From Micavibrio_A sp040381535 (GTDB lineage: Bacteria; Pseudomonadota; Alphaproteobacteria; Micavibrionales; Micavibrionaceae), in contig JBEIHF010000006.1 in NCBI GenBank assembly GCA_040381535.1, forward strand, positions 1-64,000: a stretch of 64,000 nucleotides of DNA, written 5' to 3'. This document shows positions 24,428-33,554 of the stretch, piece after piece. Numbering within the stretch: position 1 is the first letter of the stretch; each line of letters begins with the position of its first letter. The notes beneath the pieces are model-generated. The model saw nothing but the letters and a program-made list of their open reading frames with translations, was not told where the DNA came from and did not search any database. The translations under genes were made by a program, and so were the position numbers.

Positions 24428-25219
24428 TTGCGTCGTTATTTTGCCGGCTTTTTCGCGCTTGCGCTCCTGACGGCATCACCTGCAAACGCGGTGATGGAAG
24501 ATTACCCGTCTGTAAAATTACAGGGCCTCGATAAATCCGTCGGCCGCACCGTGACGTTCGAGGCCCGCGTCGGCTCCACCATTCAATACGGACCGCTTTT
24601 CATCAAAATCCACGCCTGCCGCAAAGCGCCGCCGATCGAAAAACCGGAAAGCGCCGCATTTTTACAAATCTGGGAAGTGCCGCCCGGTGAAGAAAAATCC
24701 GAATGGGCGTTTTCGGGATGGATGTTTGCATCTTCTCCCGCTCTCTCCGCTATGGATCATCCTGTGTACGATGTGTGGGTGCTGGATTGTTTGGGCCGTG
24801 AAGAACCGAACGACGAAGCCGCAGAAGCCGAAACATCCGAAACCGTGGACGATGCAAACCTGTCCGCGCCTGACGCCGCCGCGACGACGCAAACACCACC
24901 TGTTGATGGAGAAGCGGAAGCCGCGCCCGAAGCGGTTCCTGAAGATATGGAAGCAGAACCCGAACCCACGCCGGTACCCATCGTCAATCCCGACACGGCC
25001 TATCCCGAAGTGCATCAACCTGCTCTGCCGCAGGGCAAGCAGCCTATGTCAGAAGTGGATTCACTTTACAACCAACAACAACCCGTGCTGCCGCAATTGC
25101 CGTCTCCCACACCCGCGCCATCCGCGAATGATCCCGGCTTTACCGCCTATGACATCATGAAACAGGGCGGTACAAACGCACCTACGCCGACACCAACGCC
25201 GACGGAACCGCAATACTAG
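24428..25219 (+). CDS. DUF2155 domain-containing exported protein
   Basis: The start is TTG 24428, supported by AGGAGA 5 bp upstream and by the Sec signal that follows (RRYFAGFFALALLTASPANA). The DUF2155 domain (about 25-125) contains VGRTVTFEARVGSTIQYGPL, IHACRKAPP and FSGWMFASSPALSAMDHPVY, with the conserved cysteines at HAC and DCLG. A long acidic/proline tail ends in a PTPTPTPTEPQ repeat. The family is alphaproteobacterial and typically lies beside aat and the acc genes, as here. Function is unknown; it is predicted to be periplasmic. Convergent with aat, stops overlapping. Confidence 0.9.
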   Translation: MRRYFAGFFALALLTASPANAVMEDYPSVKLQGLDKSVGRTVTFEARVGSTIQYGPLFIKIHACRKAPPIEKPESAAFLQIWEVPPGEEKSEWAFSGWMFASSPALSAMDHPVYDVWVLDCLGREEPNDEAAEAETSETVDDANLSAPDAAATTQTPPVDGEAEAAPEAVPEDMEAEPEPTPVPIVNPDTAYPEVHQPALPQGKQPMSEVDSLYNQQQPVLPQLPSPTPAPSANDPGFTAYDIMKQGGTNAPTPTPTPTEPQY

Positions 25220-25872
25220 ATTTCGCGCACCGCTAAATATTCTTCGAGGATATTGTCCAATCCTTGCGATGCCGCGCCCGTGATAGAAACTTTTTTGTCC
25301 ATCTCGACTTTGATCAGCGCTTCATATTCTTCTTGGCTCATTTCATAGGCGCCGAATTGCAGAAGATGCGGATTGATGAATTGCGTATCGAGCGTCGTGA
25401 AACCCGCCTTCCACAAAAGAGCGCAAAGATAAACCAGCGCGACCTTGCTGGAATCGCGCTTTAAAGAGAACATACTCTCCCCGCAAAACACCGCGCCGAG
25501 CGCGAGGCCGTAAATCCCGCCCACCAGTTTATCCTCGTCCCATACTTCCACTGAATGCGCATGGCCTTGCCCGTGCAGCGCGGTGAAGATGTACTGGATA
25601 GGACCGTTGATCCATGTCTTGTCGCGTTTTTTTGTTGTCACCGCACATCCTGCGATCACATCTTCGAAATTCTTGTTGAACGTAACACTGAATTTTTTGT
25701 GGCGGAGAGTCTTTAAGAGACTTTGCGAAATGTGCAGCTTTTCGATGGGGATCAGCCCGCGCATATGCGGTTTGTAAAACGCGAAACCTTCGTCATCGGC
25801 GCTTTCCGCCATGGGAAAAATCCCCTCGCGGTAGGCCTCCAGGATCATCTCGAAAGGGGTGAAGCCGTGCAT
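25216..25872 (-). CDS. aat: Leucyl/phenylalanyl-tRNA--protein transferase
   Basis: Adds Leu or Phe to N-terminal Arg/Lys of proteins, creating N-degrons that ClpS-ClpAP (also in this window) recognises. The 218 residues contain YREGIFPMAES, the RGLIPIEKLHIS segment, and the core GGIYGLALGAVFCGESMFSL with DTQFINPHLLQFGAYEMS. Length and order match the family. The gene stands alone on the minus strand, convergent with the DUF2155 gene. Confidence 0.95.
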   Translation of the reverse strand: MHGFTPFEMILEAYREGIFPMAESADDEGFAFYKPHMRGLIPIEKLHISQSLLKTLRHKKFSVTFNKNFEDVIAGCAVTTKKRDKTWINGPIQYIFTALHGQGHAHSVEVWDEDKLVGGIYGLALGAVFCGESMFSLKRDSSKVALVYLCALLWKAGFTTLDTQFINPHLLQFGAYEMSQEEYEALIKVEMDKKVSITGAASQGLDNILEEYLAVREI

Positions 25873-25931
25873 GGGATTAGCCTAAAGGCAAAAGTATGAT
25901 ATTGTAAATCGTCATTTATACGGGGGGATGT

Positions 25932-26735
25932 ATGACGGAACGAAAGAAACAGGGGCTTTTTGACAGGATAATCGAAATCCTGTGCGTTCTTATCCTTCTG
26001 GTTCTTGCGGTCCGTGAATGCTCGCACTTGTACCGCACACCCGATTCCATCACACGACATGGCAGCCTGTACGAACATCATTATATCGTCTCCACAAAAT
26101 TTCCGTTTATCGGCGCATATTTTCTGATGACGCCCGAAAATTACGATCCGAAAATATCCTATCCGCTTACCGTGATTTTGCAGGGCCGCAGTCCGTTTAT
26201 ATACGCCGCTGATACTCTGGCGCAGACTGAATTCAGAATACGCTATCCCGGATTTGTTCTGGTGCCCATCGCACCGGTGCGGTCTTTGTGGGAAACACCC
26301 GCGGACAAGAAATATGAACTGCCCTCTTACATAAAATTTCCTGATGCCATGCCGCAGGTACTGGATCAAATGCTCCAAGTGACCAAAGAATACAATATCG
26401 ACAAATCGCGTATGTATTTGACCGGACATTCGATGGGTGGTGCGGGGGTAATTGGCGCGTTGCAACGCTATCCGGAAATTTTCGCGGCAGCCACGGCCCT
26501 TTCGGGTGTGTGGGATCCGATGGATACGAGAGAAATCAATACGCCGCTATGGATTTTCCATGGTGCTGCCGATCGTCAGATTTCGCCGCTATACAGCAAG
26601 CAAGTGGCGGAAGCCCTGAAGGTTCAAGGGAAGACCGTTCAATACAACGAAGTGCCGGATGTTGAGCATGACAGCTGGAAAATCGTCTATCCGAATAAAA
26701 TTATATGGGATTGGCTGTTCAGCCACCGCCGCTAA
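25932..26735 (+). CDS. Membrane-anchored alpha/beta-hydrolase (esterase-like)
   Basis: The 267-residue protein has an N-terminal membrane anchor (residues 11-27, IIEILCVLILLVLAVRE) followed by an alpha/beta-hydrolase domain. The nucleophile elbow is GHSMGG, the acid is in FHGAADRQI, and the histidine in DVEHDSW, in the right order. The pattern DKSRMYLTGHSMGGAGV resembles the polyhydroxybutyrate-depolymerase/PhoPQ-like esterase group that includes secreted carboxylesterases. The substrate is unknown. Transcribed away from aat and convergent with accC (4 bp between stops). Confidence 0.8.
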   Translation: MTERKKQGLFDRIIEILCVLILLVLAVRECSHLYRTPDSITRHGSLYEHHYIVSTKFPFIGAYFLMTPENYDPKISYPLTVILQGRSPFIYAADTLAQTEFRIRYPGFVLVPIAPVRSLWETPADKKYELPSYIKFPDAMPQVLDQMLQVTKEYNIDKSRMYLTGHSMGGAGVIGALQRYPEIFAAATALSGVWDPMDTREINTPLWIFHGAADRQISPLYSKQVAEALKVQGKTVQYNEVPDVEHDSWKIVYPNKIIWDWLFSHRR

Positions 26736-26739
26736 TTTT

Positions 26740-28080
26740 TTAGCGTTTCGCCAGATTCTTTTCCAACCAATGAATATTGTATTTTCCAGAAATGAATTCT
26801 TCTTGCTGAAAGATCCATGCATGGAGCGGCAACGTGGTTTTTACGCCTTCCACCACCGTTTCGGCAATGGCGCGGCGCATACGGGCCAAACATTCCTCGC
26901 GCGTTTTTCCGCTGACGATCAGCTTGCCGATCATGGAATCGTAATAAGGGGGAATTGAATACCCGCCATAGATTGCGGAATCGAAACGCACGCCCAAACC
27001 GCCCGGCGCATGGAATTGCGTGATCTTGCCGGGGCTCGGCGCAAACGTATCGGGGTCTTCCGCGTTGATGCGAATCTCGATCGAATGGCCGCGCAGTTTG
27101 ATGTTTTCTTTGTTCAAAGATAACGGTAATCCTGCCGCCACTTTGATTTGTTCTGCGATCAAATCGATACCCGTGATCTGTTCGGTAACAGGGTGCTCCA
27201 CCTGAATGCGGGTGTTCATTTCCATGAAATAGAATTTGCCTTCTTCATAGAGGAACTCGATGGTGCCCGCACCGACATAACCCATTTTACGAATAACATC
27301 CGCCGCGAGCGTGCCGATATAATCGCGCTCTTTCACCGTAAGAACGGGCGAGGGGGCCTCTTCGACCAGTTTTTGGTGGCGGCGCTGGATGGAACAATCG
27401 CGCTCGCCAAGGTGAATGGCGTTGCCGTGCTTGTCGCCGAAAATTTGAATCTCGATATGGCGCGGTTTTTCGAGATATTTCTCTATGTAAACCGTGTCGT
27501 CGCCGAAATTGGCTTTCGCTTCGGAGCGCGCGGTCGAATACATCTCCGAAAACTGGTCTTCGGAACGCACAACCTTCATGCCTTTGCCACCGCCGCCTGA
27601 CGCTGCCTTGATGATGACGGGGAAACCCGCTTCGCTGCAGAATTGTAAACCTTGTTCGACACTTGTTACGGCGCCGTCCGATCCCGGAACAACGGGCAGG
27701 CCCAATGCCATCACCGTTTGCTTGGCGCGCACTTTGTCGCCCATACTTTCGATATGTTCGGGTTTGGGGCCGATGAACGTGAATCCGTGATCTTCCACCA
27801 TTCGCGCGAACATTTCGTTTTCCGACAAAAATCCGTATCCAGGGTGAATGGCTTCTGCGCCCGTTACGGCGGCGGCGGTCAGAATGGCAGGAATGTTGAG
27901 GTAAGAATCTTTGGCAGCGGGGGGGCCGATACAAACGCTCTCGTCGGCCAGTCGTACGGCCATCGAATTGGCATCCGCTGTCGAATGCACGGCGACGGAT
28001 TGAATGCCCATCTCGCGGCAGGCGCGGATAACGCGCAAAGCTATCTCGCCGCGGTTTGCTATCAGGATTTTTTTAAACAT
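26740..28080 (-). CDS. accC: Acetyl-CoA carboxylase biotin carboxylase subunit
   Basis: ATP-grasp enzyme carboxylating the biotin on AccB, the first step of fatty acid synthesis. 446 residues: N-terminal KILIANRGEIALRVIRACRE, ATP-binding loop GGGGKGMKVV, ERDCSIQRRHQKLVEEAPSP, MEMNTRIQVEHPVTE and RINAEDP are all present. It is the last gene of a long leftward operon and is unusual in being separated from accB by a GNAT acetyltransferase gene. Confidence 0.97.
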   Translation of the reverse strand: MFKKILIANRGEIALRVIRACREMGIQSVAVHSTADANSMAVRLADESVCIGPPAAKDSYLNIPAILTAAAVTGAEAIHPGYGFLSENEMFARMVEDHGFTFIGPKPEHIESMGDKVRAKQTVMALGLPVVPGSDGAVTSVEQGLQFCSEAGFPVIIKAASGGGGKGMKVVRSEDQFSEMYSTARSEAKANFGDDTVYIEKYLEKPRHIEIQIFGDKHGNAIHLGERDCSIQRRHQKLVEEAPSPVLTVKERDYIGTLAADVIRKMGYVGAGTIEFLYEEGKFYFMEMNTRIQVEHPVTEQITGIDLIAEQIKVAAGLPLSLNKENIKLRGHSIEIRINAEDPDTFAPSPGKITQFHAPGGLGVRFDSAIYGGYSIPPYYDSMIGKLIVSGKTREECLARMRRAIAETVVEGVKTTLPLHAWIFQQEEFISGKYNIHWLEKNLAKR

Positions 28081-28090
28081 TGAATCGTCC

Positions 28091-28573
28091 TTACAATTTC
28101 TTCTTCATCAAGGGCTCGCCGTCTTTGTGGTAACCCGAACGGTCGGTCACCTTGCCGATCGTCACATATCCCATTTTTTCATACATCTTTTCGGCTGTGC
28201 CTGTGAAAAGATAAATTTCTTCGTACCCGTAAACATCCTTTGCGTATTTTTCGACGTGCGCACACAAGGTTTGTGCAATGCCGCGCCCGCGATACCGAGG
28301 ATGAACGTAGAGGGAACTGAACCAGGGCTTTAAATCTTCCCGTTCGATATGGTCGTTTTTTTTCAAGCGCGCCATGCCGACAGGTTGTTCCCCTACCATC
28401 GCTATCCATGTCATGGGAAGCATCTCATCTTTGATACTTGCCACGTAATCTTCATACACTTTCATCAAATTGCGGGTTGGAACTTGTGATCCCCATTCTC
28501 CGTAACTCCATGCCACGCACGCATCGACCAACTCGGTTTTTTCGGTCAAGGGGATAATGGTCAAATCCTCCAT
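28091..28573 (-). CDS. GNAT family N-acetyltransferase inside the accB-accC operon
   Basis: A 160-residue GNAT protein: the acetyl-CoA loop is seen as LYVHPRYRGRGIAQTLCAHV (Q/R-x-x-G-x-G/A), and AEKMYEKMGYVTIG is the usual motif B. It resembles small-molecule or protein N-acetyltransferases; the acceptor is unknown. It sits with 10 bp to accC and 32 bp to accB, so it must be co-transcribed with the acetyl-CoA carboxylase genes. An acetyl-CoA-consuming enzyme inserted in this normally invariant pair is unusual. Confidence 0.85.
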   Translation of the reverse strand: MEDLTIIPLTEKTELVDACVAWSYGEWGSQVPTRNLMKVYEDYVASIKDEMLPMTWIAMVGEQPVGMARLKKNDHIEREDLKPWFSSLYVHPRYRGRGIAQTLCAHVEKYAKDVYGYEEIYLFTGTAEKMYEKMGYVTIGKVTDRSGYHKDGEPLMKKKL

Positions 28574-28605
28574 GAACTTGATCGGCCTTTCGCTAACGTG
28601 AAATC

Positions 28606-29073
28606 TTATTCGATGACCATCAGGACATCGCCGTATTCCACGGGTTTTCCTGTTTCGATTAGAATCTGTGTGACCGTACCGCCCTTGGATGCCTTGATCG
28701 GGTTCATAACCTTCATGGCCTCGATGATGAGGAGCGTATCGCCTTTGGCAACCGTATCACCTTTTTTGACGAAGGTGGATGCACCGGGTTCGGGCGCGAG
28801 ATACGCCGTGCCGACCATGGGGCTGGTAATCGCGCCCGGGTGGTCGCCCGTTATCGTGCCTTGTGGGGCCGTGTTGGCCTTTTGCGGTTGCGTTGGATCG
28901 GACGCCATGGAATTGACGTTCGCGGGGGCATAGCTGCTTTGGGGCGCGCCGAGGGTGGTGCCGCCTTTGTTGACGCGGATCATTTGATCGCCTTCGGCGA
29001 CCTCAATTTCCGTGAGGCCCGTTTCGGTCAGAAGTTCCGCCAGCTGGCGGATGGCTTTAGAATCAATCTTCAT
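28606..29073 (-). CDS. accB: Acetyl-CoA carboxylase biotin carboxyl carrier protein
   Basis: The 155 residues have an N-terminal helical segment (IRQLAELLTETGLTEIEVAE), an alanine/proline linker and the C-terminal biotinyl domain with EAMKVMN, where the lysine is the biotinylation site (the usual form is EAMKMMN). The thumb segment between the strands (LAPEPGASTFVKKGDTV) is present, as in E. coli AccB. Between aroQ and the GNAT gene in the operon. Confidence 0.96.
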   Translation of the reverse strand: MKIDSKAIRQLAELLTETGLTEIEVAEGDQMIRVNKGGTTLGAPQSSYAPANVNSMASDPTQPQKANTAPQGTITGDHPGAITSPMVGTAYLAPEPGASTFVKKGDTVAKGDTLLIIEAMKVMNPIKASKGGTVTQILIETGKPVEYGDVLMVIE

Positions 29074-29154
29074 GAATCCCGTCGTTTGTTTTGTTATCTT
29101 TCAAACGCCCCTGAATAGAGAAAAAACCCTGAAAAGTCAAAGGAATCGGGCTAA

Positions 29155-29607
29155 TTAGGCTTTTGCTAATGTGGACAAGGCCTTGATGGCGTCTGCATAG
29201 CCTTCTGCGCCCTTACCTTTGATGATTTTGGAAGCCACAGGCGATATATATGAAAAATGACGAAATTCCTCCCGTGTGTCGGGATCGGATATATGAACCT
29301 CGATGATAGGCACGGAAAGCAGTTTAAGCGCGTCGTGAATCGCAACCGATGTATGGGTGTAACCGCCCGCGTTGATGATCAGCCCCGCGATGTTTTCGCG
29401 CTCTTCTTGAATCCACGTCACCAATTCGCCTTCATGGTTCGATTGGCGAAAATCGACGGTGTAGGTGAGCGCGCCCGCTCTTTCCACGCACATGGTGCGG
29501 ATGTCCGCAAGTGTGTGCTTGCCGTAGATTTCGGGTTCACGAACGCCCAGCATGTTGAGGTTTGGCCCGTTGAGAATCAGGATTTTTTTACTGGGCTGGG
29601 TGTTCAT
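29155..29607 (-). CDS. aroQ: 3-dehydroquinate dehydratase, type II
   Basis: Shikimate pathway enzyme of about 150 residues. ATG 29607 is chosen because the family begins KKILILNGPNLNMLG; the frame is open further upstream. Catalytic motifs are GPNLNMLGVREPEIYG (arginine and tyrosine), FRQSNHEGELV, IINAGGYTHTSVA and IEVHISDPDTREEFRHFSYI. The start lies inside the 3' end of the PCuAC gene (20 bp overlap), so translation is probably coupled. Confidence 0.95.
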   Translation of the reverse strand: MNTQPSKKILILNGPNLNMLGVREPEIYGKHTLADIRTMCVERAGALTYTVDFRQSNHEGELVTWIQEERENIAGLIINAGGYTHTSVAIHDALKLLSVPIIEVHISDPDTREEFRHFSYISPVASKIIKGKGAEGYADAIKALSTLAKA

Positions 29608-30295
29608 GCTGATGCTCGATGGCTGCCGGTGCGGAAGGTTGTTGAGGCGCCTGCAGTTTTTTGACTGTTTCTTTAAGCGCATCGGGGGGCGTTACCATTT
29701 TTTGAACGGGATGATGGGCATGGGCATCAGCGTAAGGCGCTATGACTTTTACGGGAACGGTCACATCTTGTGCACTGTTGAAGTCTAACGTGACCTCGAA
29801 TATATCGCCCACTTTCAACGCTTTCGTGAGTCCCAGTATCATTATGTGGTGGCCCTTAGGATTTAGCACCAGATGATTTCCGGGTTTAATAGTAAGCTGC
29901 CTGACTTTACGCATGGTAGCTGTGCCGTTTTCATCAATCGTGGTTTTGTGCAGCTCCGCCGATGTTCCCACGGTGGCTGTTACACCATTTAAAAAATCTT
30001 CGCGTGGGCTCGGATTGCTGATTCTCAAAAAGACCGCGCCGGCTGTGGCACCTTCTGCTGTGGCAAAGGCTGTAGCATCGCCCAATTTCAATTCTATCGG
30101 TTCCTGGGATATTGTTTTCTTCTCTTCTTCTGTTTTCTTCTTCATTTCATCGAGTGGAAGCCGCGGCGGACCGCCGCGCTTGGGCGCTTCTTGTGATTGC
30201 TGCGTTTGCTCTTCTTGTTTTTTGTCATCGCATGCGGAAAGGCTGAGCGAGAGCGCGGTCAAAATCATCAGCGAAAGCAGGGAAAAGCGGCCCAT
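29588..30295 (-). CDS. PCu(A)C-type copper chaperone lipoprotein
   Basis: The 235-residue protein has a lipoprotein signal (lipobox SLSAC, cysteine 22) and a charged, glutamate/glutamine-rich linker (EEQTQQSQEAPKRGGPPR). The PCuAC domain contains FLRISNPSPREDFLNGV, SAELHKT, TATMRKV and PKGHHIMILGL: the H...M...HxM copper ligands are all in place. Such proteins deliver Cu(I) to cytochrome oxidase in the periplasm. The C-terminus is histidine-rich (IEHQHEHPAQ; also DAHAHHP), which may add metal sites. Next to two thioredoxin-fold proteins, it fits a thiol/copper maturation group. Confidence 0.88.
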   Translation of the reverse strand: MGRFSLLSLMILTALSLSLSACDDKKQEEQTQQSQEAPKRGGPPRLPLDEMKKKTEEEKKTISQEPIELKLGDATAFATAEGATAGAVFLRISNPSPREDFLNGVTATVGTSAELHKTTIDENGTATMRKVRQLTIKPGNHLVLNPKGHHIMILGLTKALKVGDIFEVTLDFNSAQDVTVPVKVIAPYADAHAHHPVQKMVTPPDALKETVKKLQAPQQPSAPAAIEHQHEHPAQ

Positions 30296-30310
30296 TAAAA
30301 ATGTCCTTTG

Positions 30311-30928
30311 TTATCGGTTGTTTTCTTTTGCTACCATGCTTGTAAGGTCTGAAAGCGTCAAGGGCTTATCCTGCTGGTAAATCGTCTTGTTGATCATGAA
30401 GGCGGGGGTCATTTTAAGCTTGGCGTACAGGGAAGCGGAGGCGTTATTTTTCGCCATTTCCTGCACTTTTTCCTCTTCCGCCTCGCGCATCATTTTGTTA
30501 AAATCGACATCGTAAAGCGCGGCGGTCTCGCGGAAGAATTTTTCCGCCAAAGGCCCACGCAAAGAATATTTATAGGCGGTGAAGGCCTTGTCCATATCCA
30601 CGAATTTTCCCTGCAGTCCGGCGGCCAAAAGCATCTCCGCCGCCATCTCTGCATCGCCGTTAGCATAAGGCACAGGCCGCACGATCAAGCGCACATTCGG
30701 ATTTTTTGCGGCATAATCCATTATGAGCAAATGCGTGTCTTTGCAATATTCGCAATCGTAATTCATGAATTCGACGATTGTGGGGCCTGCGCCGTTGCCT
30801 TCTTGTAGAACCAGAAAATCCGCAGGCGGCGTTTGCAAGAAGTGCCAGTAATTACGCACCTTGACGATTTCATAGGTTACATAACATGCGGCTATAACAA
30901 GGCATGCTATCCAGATGCGGAAAAACAT
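30311..30928 (-). CDS. DsbA-family thiol:disulfide oxidoreductase, membrane-anchored
   Basis: An N-terminal membrane anchor (residues 3-20) precedes a thioredoxin-fold domain with the active site CEYC (FMNYDCEYCKDTH) and the cis-proline segment MTPAFMI. 205 residues. The gene directly follows another DsbA-like gene after 6 bp and precedes the PCuAC gene. The pair probably forms or isomerises periplasmic disulfides; whether it acts as oxidase or isomerase cannot be read from the sequence. Confidence 0.88.
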   Translation of the reverse strand: MFFRIWIACLVIAACYVTYEIVKVRNYWHFLQTPPADFLVLQEGNGAGPTIVEFMNYDCEYCKDTHLLIMDYAAKNPNVRLIVRPVPYANGDAEMAAEMLLAAGLQGKFVDMDKAFTAYKYSLRGPLAEKFFRETAALYDVDFNKMMREAEEEKVQEMAKNNASASLYAKLKMTPAFMINKTIYQQDKPLTLSDLTSMVAKENNR

Positions 30929-30934
30929 CGTCGG

Positions 30935-31672
30935 TTACTGTTTCTTGGAGGCGCGCAATTCCTTGATCGTGTTTTGAATCACTTCGTAAGGAATATAGCC
31001 GCGGAAAACCTTGTCTTCGATCAGGAACCCGGGGGTGCCTTGAATGCCAAGCTCTTGCGCTTTACCTATGTGTGTTTTGATTTCTTGTTCCACTTCGGCA
31101 GATGCTTTGTCTTTGGCAAGCTTGTCCATGTCAAGCTTCAGGTCTTCGCCGATCTTTTTATAGACGGATTCATCCTTGCCACCTTGGTGTTGCATGAGTG
31201 CGGTGTGGTATTCGAAATATTTGTTTTGGCGTTTGGCGGCCAATGTCCATTTGGAAGATTCCAGTGAATCAGGTCCCAAAATAGGCATGTCATAGAATAC
31301 GATTTTGACGTTCTTGTCGTCTTTCAACAATTTCTGAATTTCTTCAAACGCTTTTTTGCAGTAGCCGCAGTTGAAATCGAAAAATTCCACAATCGTGATA
31401 TCACCATCGGGGTTACCCGCGATCGACATGTCTTTTTCAGTCTTGAGGGACGCCAGAAGTTCTTTGGCTTTCACCGAAGCTTTCGCGTTGGATTCTTCTT
31501 CTTGTTTTTCCTGATATTTGTTGACGCTCTCGATCAAAAGCTCGCCGTGTTCCAGCACATATTGATGGATCAGTGCCTCGACCTCTTTCTTTTGCTCGGG
31601 GGTCATTTCGGCTTTTGCGACCATCGGGAATGCGAAAGCAGCGGTCATCAGGGCGAGAGTCAAATATTTCAC
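30935..31672 (-). CDS. DsbA/ScsC-like periplasmic thiol oxidoreductase
   Basis: The 245-residue protein has a Sec signal (MKYLTLALMTAAFAFPMVAKA), a charged helical N-terminal segment typical of ScsC-type proteins (residues 23-75), and a thioredoxin-fold domain with CGYC (FFDFNCGYCKK) and cis-proline GTPGFLI. The N-terminal helices in ScsC/Com1-like proteins mediate oligomerisation. It follows the M48 protease gene and is the first of two thiol oxidoreductases in the operon. Confidence 0.9.
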   Translation of the reverse strand: MKYLTLALMTAAFAFPMVAKAEMTPEQKKEVEALIHQYVLEHGELLIESVNKYQEKQEEESNAKASVKAKELLASLKTEKDMSIAGNPDGDITIVEFFDFNCGYCKKAFEEIQKLLKDDKNVKIVFYDMPILGPDSLESSKWTLAAKRQNKYFEYHTALMQHQGGKDESVYKKIGEDLKLDMDKLAKDKASAEVEQEIKTHIGKAQELGIQGTPGFLIEDKVFRGYIPYEVIQNTIKELRASKKQ

Positions 31673-31760
31673 GGGCTTAATCTCCTAAGGTGGAATAAAA
31701 ATTTCTAAATTTCAGGGGTAATACTATCTTACCTTAAATGCTTTGGGCAGAGCAAAAGCG

Positions 31761-33110
31761 TTAACTATCCTCACGGTCTTTGTTGCTTTGTACATAACTT
31801 AGAATGTCGTTGGCGCGAATCCAGTCGGGGGAACCCGTTTTCAGGCCCTTCAAGGCGGCCTCGGCCTGCGCTTCCGCATAGTCGTACTTGTTCTGGAGCA
31901 GCGCCTCTTCGGCCAGATGGAGCTTGGCGCGGGTCTCATCGCCAGTTCTACCATAGGCGGTCGCCATCAAACGGTGGATGCGCGAATTGCGCGGTTCGGT
32001 TTTAAGGGCGATGCGTAAATTCTGCAAAGCGTCCTGCAGTTTTTTGGAATCGTTGCCTGCGGTTTCTATCTGTGCGTGTGCCAGCGCGATGCGGATCAAC
32101 CCCGCATCGGGTTTAATGTTTATGGCTTTTTGATAGAGCGGAATCGCCTGCGGCAATTTGCCGAAATCGACCAGCATCTGCCCTTTGAGTTCGAGGAAAT
32201 AGATGTTGTTTGGTTCTACCGCCAAAAGCTTGTCGGCTAATGATAATGCTTTTGCCACATCGTTGGTGCGGTATGCGGCCACCGCGCGTGCGGTCAATGC
32301 CTCAATGGAATTGTCTTTGTCGTCATACGTCCATGCAACCTGCTGCGGATTGATATAGCCGTTGAGTTTAGCAAGCATCATCTTGTGCTGCTTTTTCCAT
32401 TCTTCGGGAATAGTTTTGTCTTTATAAGCGGATTGCGCCACGCGGGATTCAATCGTCTCGATACGGTCTCGGGTCAAAGGGTGGCTCCGTACATATTCGG
32501 ATTGTTGCGAGGAGGGGAGCATTTCCTGCCCTTGGAGTTTGTGCATGAACGTGCCAAAACCCGTGGGGTTTATTTGCGCGGAATCAAAATAACGAAGCGC
32601 CGCTTGATCAGCGCTGGATTCAAACGTGCGGGAGTATTTTAAAAATCCGCGTTGCGCCATGCCCGCGCCGCCTGCGCCGATCACGGTGGCCGCTTCGCCT
32701 TTGCCGGTAGCGATCGCCGCGCCCACGCCCAAAATCATGGCAAGCATGCTTTCATACGATGCTTGTTCCATGATCGCTTTACCGCGCACCAGATGCCCGC
32801 CCGCGATGTGGCCCAATTCGTGCGCCATAACGGCCTGCACTTCGCCGGGTGATTCCGTTTTTTGCAAAAGTCCGGTGTTGAGAAAAATATTCGCACCGCC
32901 TGCGACGAACGCGTTTATCCTGTCATCTTGCACGATGATTATTTTGACTTGGTCAGGGCTCATGCCTGCGGCGGCAAAAATCGGTTTGAACCATTCGCTC
33001 ATATATTCCTCGATCTCGGTATCGCGGATAACGGTCTGGGCGTGCGCGGAGATTGGGGCGCACAGCACGTAGGCGACAATAAAAAGACGGAGCAAGCTGC
33101 AAATCTTCAT
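31761..33110 (-). CDS. M48 family metalloprotease with TPR repeats (BepA-like)
   Basis: Periplasmic quality-control protease. 449 residues: Sec signal (MKICSLLRLFIVAYVLCAPI...AHA), the zinc motif HELGH (VMAHELGHIAGGH), the downstream glutamate region FESSADQAALRYFD, and C-terminal TPR repeats (about 270-440, e.g. KALSLADKLLAVEPNNIYFL). The BepA/YfgC family assists outer membrane protein assembly and LptD. First gene of the leftward operon reaching accC. Its start lies next to the rightward small membrane protein gene. Confidence 0.92.
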   Translation of the reverse strand: MKICSLLRLFIVAYVLCAPISAHAQTVIRDTEIEEYMSEWFKPIFAAAGMSPDQVKIIIVQDDRINAFVAGGANIFLNTGLLQKTESPGEVQAVMAHELGHIAGGHLVRGKAIMEQASYESMLAMILGVGAAIATGKGEAATVIGAGGAGMAQRGFLKYSRTFESSADQAALRYFDSAQINPTGFGTFMHKLQGQEMLPSSQQSEYVRSHPLTRDRIETIESRVAQSAYKDKTIPEEWKKQHKMMLAKLNGYINPQQVAWTYDDKDNSIEALTARAVAAYRTNDVAKALSLADKLLAVEPNNIYFLELKGQMLVDFGKLPQAIPLYQKAINIKPDAGLIRIALAHAQIETAGNDSKKLQDALQNLRIALKTEPRNSRIHRLMATAYGRTGDETRAKLHLAEEALLQNKYDYAEAQAEAALKGLKTGSPDWIRANDILSYVQSNKDREDS

Positions 33111-33195
33111 GGCATTCCTTATGAAACCGAATTATGGTGAATTTGGGGCTGCCCAAATGCTTGGCAAGTCCCTCAACCATAACAAAAAGTTAGCG

Positions 33196-33549
33196 ATGGC
33201 CATAGCTCAAATTGCATATGAATGGATGGATCTTGTGTGGGTTCCGATCGCGCTGGTCAGCGTGGAACGCGGCAAACGTCTGCTCACGCTCGGCTTCATT
33301 GGTTTGTGCGTTCTGGCGCTGCGCTTGCAGATCGAACTCTTCCGCGATCTCGGCTTCTCGCACGGCTATCTGGGCTTTATGGATTCCGATATTTTCCCGC
33401 GCGGTATCATCACCTACGGCATTTTTACCGCGTTCTTTTTAATCTTGGCTTTTTATTCCAAAGGTTCCGATAAAAACGTACATATGGCGGCCTCCATATC
33501 CATCTTGATCGCCGCTTTTTGCGTTTCTTCCTTTGTTATGGTGTTATAG
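33196..33549 (+). CDS. Small integral membrane protein
   Basis: ATG 33196 gives a 117-residue protein with three to four membrane segments (WVPIALVSVERG, TLGFIGLCVLALRLQIELF, GIITYGIFTAFFLILAFY, ASISILIAAFCVSSFVMVL). The frame is open upstream to 33109 but that part overlaps the M48 gene start and shows no ribosome site. No function known; it ends 5 bp before rlmE, so the two are probably co-transcribed. Confidence 0.7.
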   Translation: MAIAQIAYEWMDLVWVPIALVSVERGKRLLTLGFIGLCVLALRLQIELFRDLGFSHGYLGFMDSDIFPRGIITYGIFTAFFLILAFYSKGSDKNVHMAASISILIAAFCVSSFVMVL

Positions 33550-33554
33550 CCGCC

